NCBI GenBank assembly: GCA_026770595.1
Contig: MU634440.1
Location: 1 to 12,203 of the forward strand
DNA: 12,203 nt
DNA from: Ochromonadaceae sp. CCMP2298
Lineage: Eukaryota > Sar > Synurophyceae > Ochromonadales > Ochromonadaceae
Reading direction: 5' to 3'
The notes beneath the pieces are model-generated. The model was not told the DNA's origin, did not search any database, and saw only the letters and a list, made by a program, of their open reading frames with translations. Each line of letters starts with the position of its first letter. Position 1 is the first letter of the stretch. The position numbers and the translations under genes are program-made. Below, piece by piece: positions 7,864-12,203 of this stretch.

Positions 7864-8282
7864 ATGACCAGAAAAGCGTGCAGTAAACGCTCCATCCTTA
7901 ATTATTTATGTATTTTGTAAACTATCAATAGCTGTAGGTCATTTATATGGGAGTCAAAGGTGGACATTAAAGTTACGTATGTCCCTACGTTCAACGTCGC
8001 CATAACTTACCTGAAAGTCCCGAGTGCACTTCATATCAATTGTGTCACTACAATTGGCACCGCGATATTTAAGGAGACCAATTCACGGCGCATAAACGCA
8101 CGATACACCACTTTGGCGGTTACACCACATTTTGCCCACCAGCATTGATCTTGTTCTACGATCCCGATCATGATTCTGTTGGAGTGTGGCAGTTGGGCAG
8201 CAGACTTGGCAAGCTACGCGAGCTTTCGCAGCTTCCGGAGCTCCTAGCAGGCGCGAGCGAGAGGGAAGCAGGCGCCTCATCT
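7864..8282. other. Intergenic region between the DTW gene and the secreted PA protein gene
   Basis: About 420 bp. The left end is AT-rich (ATTATTTATGTATTTTGTAA at 7901-7920) and is the likely 3' UTR and poly(A) zone of the DTW gene; TGTAA there matches the green-algal poly(A) signal, but the other genes do not repeat it clearly. The right part should hold the PA-gene promoter, with an inverted repeat at 8037-8056 and TTTGGCGGTT near 8112. The frame upstream of the PA start is open to 8145 but lacks an ATG. Confidence 0.45.
8037..8056. promoter_or_regulatory. Inverted repeat CAATTGT-N6-ACAATTG upstream of the PA gene
   Basis: Two exact 7-base arms flank six bases, and each arm contains the symmetric hexamer CAATTG. 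It lies about 225 bp before the PA start codon. It is a candidate operator-like site; no factor can be named. Confidence 0.25.
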
Positions 8283-10256
8283 ATGGCGATGCGGAAGTTG
8301 GTTCTTGTCGCGCTCGCGCTGTGCCTACTCGTCCACGTGCTCGGCAGAGGCATATACCCCGAGCCCAAGCTGAAGGCGACTGTGCAGGAGAGGGGGCCCA
8401 AGCTGAACACCGACGAGCTCCCGGACTTGGGGGAGATAATACAGCGGCTGGGGTTAATGCGCTTCGTAGACAAGTTCATAAAGATGAGCGTCACGGAGAC
8501 GCAGCAGCTGCTGCGCCTAACGCCCATGGACTTCCGGATCATGCAGAAGGAGTGGGGCATCTCGGAGCAGGAGGTGCTGCAGCTGCGGGACGAGGTGGCG
8601 GCGCTGATCATACGCGCCACTGTGAAGGAACAGGTTATGGAGGGACCGGACACGCGCGCCAGAGACAAGCTCACCTACGGCCGAGTGTACGTGCCCGACG
8701 CAGTGCAGAGCTTCGAGTACGTCAGTGCGTCTTTCGGGGGACCCCCGCCACTGGGTAGGGTCAGGCTGGAGCTGGCACTGACGCCCTTTGGGTGCGGGAA
8801 CGAGTCGGCATACCTGGTTGTGGGTGCGGGTGGGGGTAGGGATGACACAGGTACTGGGGGCACTGGCGCCATCGGTGGTGGTGGGGCCTGCGACCACAAA
8901 GGCGCCCTCGTGGTGGCCCGGCGGGGCGGCTGCTCCTTCCTGGACAAGGCGCTAACCGCCGCTAGCTGCCACGCCTCCGGGCTAATAGTCGTCAACTCCC
9001 TCGATATGCTGGAAGCCCCAGCATCGGGACTTGGCATTGACAAAAACGTAACCGACGCCCAGGTTCTCTCTCTGGCGGCCTTCCCCGTGCTAAGTTTTGC
9101 CAACACGTCTTGGGCGAAAATCAACCACGCGGTGAGGAGCGCAGCTGTCTTGGGTGTGTCTACCTACGCCCAGGTGGTTCCCCTGAAGTGCCTGACGGGT
9201 GGCACGTGTCAGCCCGTGCTGGAGGAGGAGCAAAGGCTGCAGGACGAGGTTTCATGGGGGGTGGCGAGGGTTAGTGGCAGCGTCGGCAACGTCGGCGGTG
9301 GTAGCAGTGGCAGTGGCAGTGCAAGCAGCAGCAGCAGCAGCAACAGTGGCAGTGGACGACAGGTGCGCTCTTTTGAGTTCCTGACTTCTAACTTCGGCGC
9401 TCAGCTGCCCACCCAGCGACCCGTAAGGCTAGTGCTGGCCCACCCCATAGACGCCTGCAAGTCCCTAGGGGACCCTGGGAACCCCATCACGGGGAACACG
9501 ACTGAGGGCGAGGTGGGGGCGGACGGCACCACCATATCTGGCGCCGAATTCGCCTCCGAATTTGACTCCGAATTTGACTCCGAATTTGACTATGCGTTTG
9601 GCGCTGCGGGGTCTGGGGGGTCTGCGGGGCTGTACGTGGGTGCGGCGGTGGTTGTGCACCGGGGCGGCTGTGCCTTCACCACCAAGGCCCTGCACGCGCA
9701 GAGGGCAGGTGCGGCGGTGGTGGTGGTGGTGGATGTTGAGGACAGCGCTTTGCAAAGGCTGGGGGGGCGACAGCCAGAGTCTGGCTTTGTAGCCATTCCC
9801 AGCGTGCTGGTGACTGCCAGGGGGGGGGAGTTTCTGCATGCGGTGCTGGACTCCGCAGAGGAGGGGGTAGATGTGGCAGATGTGGCAGATGTGGCAGAAG
9901 GGGTAGAAGGGACAGCCGCCGCCCCTGCCTCTACCGCCACCACCCCTACCACCACCGCTACCACTACGATCACCTTCCTGCCTGCGGCTGACTCTGCGGG
10001 CGCGGATCAGTGGGTGGACCTGGCGCACACCGAGTGGAGCGATGCACCCCAAGAACAGGTCATGCAGCTGCAGGCGCTGGTGCAGAGGACCAGGCAGCGC
10101 AACAGGGGTGGTGGGGGTGGTGGTAGGGGTGGTACTGGGGATGGCGAGGACGCGGGCGGGGGTGGAGGTAGTGGGGAGGTGATGGCGTGGCTGCAGCGGC
10201 GGATAGACGCGATCACGTATGGGGGTAAGAAGGCAATCGATGCTGACGCGTGGTGA
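8283..10256 (+). CDS. Secreted or lumenal protein with SAM-like domain and two PA (protease-associated) domains
   Basis: A single exon of 657 residues. It starts at the first in-frame ATG, followed by a typical signal peptide (MAMRKLVLVALALCLLVHVLG, cleavage near residue 23). Residues about 46-108 resemble a SAM domain: LGLMRFVDKF, then LLRLTPMDF, WGISEQEV and a final Leu-rich helix. Two repeats follow. Each opens with SFE(Y/F)...FG...VRL.LA and a Cys, and ends in a PA core: ARRGGCSFLDKAL with FPVLSF at about 206-284, and VHRGGCAFTTKAL with IPSVLVTA at about 449-524. PA domains usually act as substrate- or sorting-recognition lids in proteases and vacuolar receptors; no protease domain is present. 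Linkers are Gly/Ser-rich, one with SEFD repeats and one with VAD repeats. N-x-S/T sites fit a glycosylated lumenal protein. No second membrane segment or KDEL tail is visible. Function is unknown; a cargo- or protease-binding role is an inference. Confidence 0.88.
   Translation: MAMRKLVLVALALCLLVHVLGRGIYPEPKLKATVQERGPKLNTDELPDLGEIIQRLGLMRFVDKFIKMSVTETQQLLRLTPMDFRIMQKEWGISEQEVLQLRDEVAALIIRATVKEQVMEGPDTRARDKLTYGRVYVPDAVQSFEYVSASFGGPPPLGRVRLELALTPFGCGNESAYLVVGAGGGRDDTGTGGTGAIGGGGACDHKGALVVARRGGCSFLDKALTAASCHASGLIVVNSLDMLEAPASGLGIDKNVTDAQVLSLAAFPVLSFANTSWAKINHAVRSAAVLGVSTYAQVVPLKCLTGGTCQPVLEEEQRLQDEVSWGVARVSGSVGNVGGGSSGSGSASSSSSSNSGSGRQVRSFEFLTSNFGAQLPTQRPVRLVLAHPIDACKSLGDPGNPITGNTTEGEVGADGTTISGAEFASEFDSEFDSEFDYAFGAAGSGGSAGLYVGAAVVVHRGGCAFTTKALHAQRAGAAVVVVVDVEDSALQRLGGRQPESGFVAIPSVLVTARGGEFLHAVLDSAEEGVDVADVADVAEGVEGTAAAPASTATTPTTTATTTITFLPAADSAGADQWVDLAHTEWSDAPQEQVMQLQALVQRTRQRNRGGGGGGRGGTGDGEDAGGGGGSGEVMAWLQRRIDAITYGGKKAIDADAW
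9544..9592 (+). repeat. Short tandem repeat encoding SEFD units
   Basis: The 12-base unit GAATTTGACTCC (and a GAATTCGCCTCC variant) occurs about four times in the inter-PA linker and encodes repeats of Glu-Phe-Asp/Ala-Ser. Confidence 0.85.
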
Positions 10257-10259
10257 ACC

Positions 10260-10385
10260 GTGAGACTGAGGGAGGGAGGAGAGGGAGGTAGTGAGGGAGG
10301 GAGGCGGGGCGAGGTGTGGAAAGAGGCAAAGACGGAGGCAGAGATAGACAGAGACAGGGAGATGGAAAGCGGGGCAAAGGCGGGC
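10260..10385 (+). repeat. Polypurine tract between convergent PA and UBE2V genes
   Basis: About 125 bases are almost purely G and A on the + strand, first GGGAGGGAGG-type (10268-10304), then GACAGAGACAGGGAGA-like. It covers nearly the whole spacer between the PA stop (10256) and the UBE2V stop (10416). Its G runs could form a quadruplex only with one long loop. It may help end transcription between the two genes; this is inferred. Confidence 0.7.
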
Positions 10386-10415
10386 TCTATCAATATTGTT
10401 TAAAATGTGTAAGTG

Positions 10416-11043
10416 TTAAAACATCGAGCCCTCTGGCGGCTGGGGCAGTTTTCTGTTCTGGGGGGTGGCCATGCAGTTCTTGATGGACACCAGGACGGCC
10501 TCGATGTTGCTATTGCGGTTCCAGTTAGCCAGCGCGGGGAGGCTCTTCTCCACAGAGCCGTTGGACTGGTTCACCTGCACGAGGTTGATGCGCGAGACGA
10601 AGCGCACGACGGGGGCGGCGTCGGGGTACTGGGGGCCGCAGGAGATGCGCAGCTCGTAGAGGCGGCAGTCGTAGGCAGACTGAGGGTGAAGGTTGTAGGG
10701 TGCAGGGCAGAGGGTAAAGGGTAGAGGGCGGGAGGATAGAAAAATATACAAAACATTGGTCAGATTATGCTTGCTGCAGCAGTGGAGTGGAGGGAAGCAA
10801 ACTCACCCCTGGGGGTCCCAGGATCGACCCGTTCCACTCGGTGAGGAAGATATCGTCGGGGTCCACCAGACCCATGCTGACGCTCATATCGCCAGTACCC
10901 TTCTCACTACCCTCAAGCTGGATTGCGCGTGGGGAAAATGGACAGTTAGATAATAAGGCGAACAAAGAGCAAAAGATACACACGAGGGTTCGGCTCACCT
11001 CCTCCAGCAGCTTGAAGTTCCTTGGAATTACTATCTGCGCCAT
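10416..11043 (-). CDS. UBE2V: Ubiquitin-conjugating enzyme E2 variant (UBE2V/MMS2/UEV1 type)
   Basis: This is the non-catalytic partner of Ubc13, which together build Lys63-linked ubiquitin chains in DNA-damage tolerance and signalling. Three exons on the minus strand, 11043-10999, 10917-10807 and 10679-10416, are joined by phase-0 GT-AG introns of 81 and 127 bp and give 139 residues, matching the usual 138-147. Visible family features are [10 protein letters not shown] at 6-15, the [20 protein letters not shown] block, [21 protein letters not shown], and the C-terminal KLPQPPEG. The segment that holds the catalytic Cys in active E2 enzymes reads [18 protein letters not shown] with no Cys, as expected for a UEV. 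The spliced alignment is collinear with human UBE2V over its whole length. It is divergent from the KH gene and convergent with the PA gene. Confidence 0.96.
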
Positions 11044-11140
11044 GGTTAATGCGCCTGTTTTAACTGCAAACCTGAGCCGCACACGATCACCTCACTGCGG
11101 GACTGCGGTGGGGGCGGTATCCACAGTTGGAGTCTGATCT

Positions 11141-11155
11141 AGGAACTAGGTTCCT
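11141..11155. promoter_or_regulatory. Inverted repeat AGGAAC-TAG-GTTCCT in the UBE2V/KH promoter
   Basis: Two exact 6-base arms around TAG lie about 100 bp upstream of the UBE2V start. The spacing does not match a heat-shock element. It is a possible site for a dimeric factor. Confidence 0.2.
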
Positions 11156-11292
11156 TGAAGGGCGCACAACACACGCAGAGAGCGAGCAGTAGAGAGCAGG
11201 AAAGACCTTCCTCAGCAGTCGGATAGAAAACAAACCGGACAAAATACACACGTTTCCTGCCTTTTTTTGACTTCAACTGTTCAACCTTTGGT

Positions 11293-11420
11293 GGATTGGT
11301 AATGTTGTCTTCCATTCTGCCACCCTCCAGCATTCAACAGCAGAAGCGTGTCATCGTGCGTGAGTGCCTTCCTGGATTGATTAGTTGTCTTCGTTCTGCC
11401 AGCATTCACCAGCAGCAAGC
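11293..11420 (+). repeat. Diverged direct duplication upstream of the KH gene
   Basis: The block at about 11293-11348 (TGGATTGGTAATGTTGTCTT to CAACAGCAGAAGC) recurs at about 11374-11420 (TGGATTGATTAGTTGTCTTC to CACCAGCAGCAAGC) with a few substitutions and a deletion of several bases. Both copies share GTTGTCTTC, TTCTGCC and AGCATTCA-C-AGCAG. Confidence 0.65.
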
Positions 11421-11556
11421 TTTGTCTGCGGCTGTGCGTGTTGCATTGACTGAACTGCTGTGGACACAGTGCGGAGCAGCGAACGAGAATGTCGACAGAA
11501 GAGCGCGACATGCAGGACAAGGCGCGGGAGTTGTCCCTAACCAGCCCCGCCTTTAA
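11302..11556 (+). other. Upstream open frame overlapping the KH start codon out of frame
   Basis: ATG 11302 opens 84 codons that pass the KH start at 11489 in another frame and stop at TAA 11554-11556. If it lies in the KH mRNA it would compete with KH translation. The peptide resembles no family I know. It may be spliced out instead, because GTGAGT at 11360 lies inside it. Confidence 0.25.
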
Positions 11557-12203
11557 CACCAAGAGAGACCGAGTGGCCGGCAATGACGACCCAAGAGGAG
11601 ATATGGATGTCAAGCGATTCAAGACTGGCGTTGAGGATTCAGCTACCACAGCGAACCTAGGGTCCGAGGCGCAGCAGCTTTTCATCATTGACATAGCTCC
11701 CGAAAAAGTGGGCCAGGTGATCGGTTCTAAAGGCTTGATAATCGCAGACATCCAGGCGCGCAGTGGAGCGCGTGCGTACGTGAACCAGGACTTCCCCGAT
11801 GGCGCTATGAGGCAGGTGAACATCACAGGCACGATGGCGCAGGTGCAGGCAGCCAGGGCCCTCATACAGATGATCGTGTCGCAGGGGCCCACCGCCATCC
11901 AGGGTCCGCAGGTGAGCGCGGTGGTGGAATGCTCGCAGCCGCAGGTGGGTAAGATCATCGGCACGGGGGGGAGCACGATAAGGGAGCTGCAGATGAAGTC
12001 AGGTGCGCGCATCCAGATCGAGCAAGATTTCCCCCCTGAAGTTCCGCGCAGGGTTAACGTAACAGGCACAGCCCATGCGGTGGCACTGGGGGTGCAGCTG
12101 GTTGAGGGCGTGATGATGGGGGGCAGTGGGTTCGGGATGGATCTGGGGCCGATGGACGTGGGTGGCAGAGGTTATGGCAGAGACATGGGGGGTATGAGAG
12201 ACA
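11489..12203 (+). CDS. Two-KH-domain RNA-binding protein (N-terminal part, runs off the window)
   Basis: An open frame from ATG 11489 runs to the window edge (238 codons) without a stop, so the protein is partial. The N-terminal 60 residues are charged, with a basic VKRFK patch. KH1 is at about 63-130 with the RNA-binding loop GSKG (79-82, in VGQVIGSKG), and KH2 at about 142-209 with GTGG (158-161, in VGKIIGTGG). After each GxxG helix pair a matching (N/E)QDFP...R.VN(I/V)TGT segment appears, so the two domains are close relatives of each other. A Gly/Met/Arg-rich tail (GGRGYGRDMGGM) begins at about 210. The type I KH layout resembles FUBP/PCBP proteins, which bind single-stranded RNA or DNA in transcription, splicing or mRNA stability; the specific role here is not known. 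No intron is seen in the visible part. Confidence 0.93.
   Translation, partial: MSTEERDMQDKARELSLTSPAFNTKRDRVAGNDDPRGDMDVKRFKTGVEDSATTANLGSEAQQLFIIDIAPEKVGQVIGSKGLIIADIQARSGARAYVNQDFPDGAMRQVNITGTMAQVQAARALIQMIVSQGPTAIQGPQVSAVVECSQPQVGKIIGTGGSTIRELQMKSGARIQIEQDFPPEVPRRVNVTGTAHAVALGVQLVEGVMMGGSGFGMDLGPMDVGGRGYGRDMGGMRD

Larger units (their letters stand above)
11044..11488. other. Bidirectional promoter region and leader between UBE2V and the KH gene
   Basis: 445 bp separate the two divergent start codons. The left half has GC-rich and CTGCGGGACTGCGG-like sequence, and an AGGAAC-TAG-GTTCCT inverted repeat at 11141-11155. From about 11293 it contains two diverged copies of a roughly 50-60 bp unit and an upstream ATG at 11302. 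A GTGAGT at 11360 and CAG sites near 11412 and 11469 would allow a leader intron, but this is not proven. Confidence 0.45.

Noticed and set aside
9465-10052. Antisense His/Gly-rich open frame opposite the PA gene
   Set aside because: It is a mirror of the Gly/Thr-rich linkers of the PA protein and has no supporting motif.
11281-12069. Antisense open frame of about 262 codons opposite the KH gene
   Set aside because: It mirrors two clear KH domains on the + strand and has no domain-like sequence itself.

Overview
The window looks like nuclear DNA from a GC-rich, gene-dense microbial eukaryote. Genes are split by short GT-AG introns (81-270 bp), most proteins carry Ala/Gly/Ser/Asp-rich low-complexity inserts, and TAA, TAG and TGA all serve as ordinary stops, so the standard code is in use. 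The SHAQKYF-type single-MYB factor and the general gene style would fit an alga or another stramenopile-like protist. That assignment is an inference; nothing here fixes the species. No bacterial, phage, rRNA or tRNA signature was seen.

Layout, left to right: (1) the C-terminal end of an unrecognised gene on + (41-491, one intron), whose upstream intron ends in a telomere-like C-rich repeat; (2) a complete three-exon ALG11 mannosyltransferase gene on - (812-2902); (3) a divergent spacer of about 620 bp with a perfect 21-bp palindrome; (4) a two-exon transcription factor on + (3523-5851) joining a SHAQKYF MYB repeat to a CENP-B/pogo-transposase-like DNA-binding module; (5) a two-exon DTW-domain tRNA-modification enzyme on + (6471-7863) with a zinc-ribbon-like tail split by an Ala-rich insert; (6) an intronless secretory protein on + (8283-10256) with a signal peptide, a SAM-like domain and two PA domains; (7) a three-exon ubiquitin E2 variant (UBE2V/MMS2 type) on - (10416-11043); (8) the 5' part of a two-KH-domain RNA-binding protein on + (11489 to the window edge).

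The genes do not form one pathway. ALG11 acts in N-glycan assembly at the ER, the PA protein enters the secretory route, and the DTW, UEV and KH proteins serve tRNA modification, Lys63 ubiquitin chains and RNA binding. Gene pairs 1/2 and 6/7 are convergent; 2/4 and 7/8 are divergent and share promoter space.

The most interesting object is the MYB plus CENP-B-like fusion, which looks like a transposase DNA-binding region recruited into a host transcription factor. Second is the secreted SAM-like plus double-PA protein, whose PA modules come from an internal duplication. No CRISPR, intact transposon or multi-gene novel system was found.
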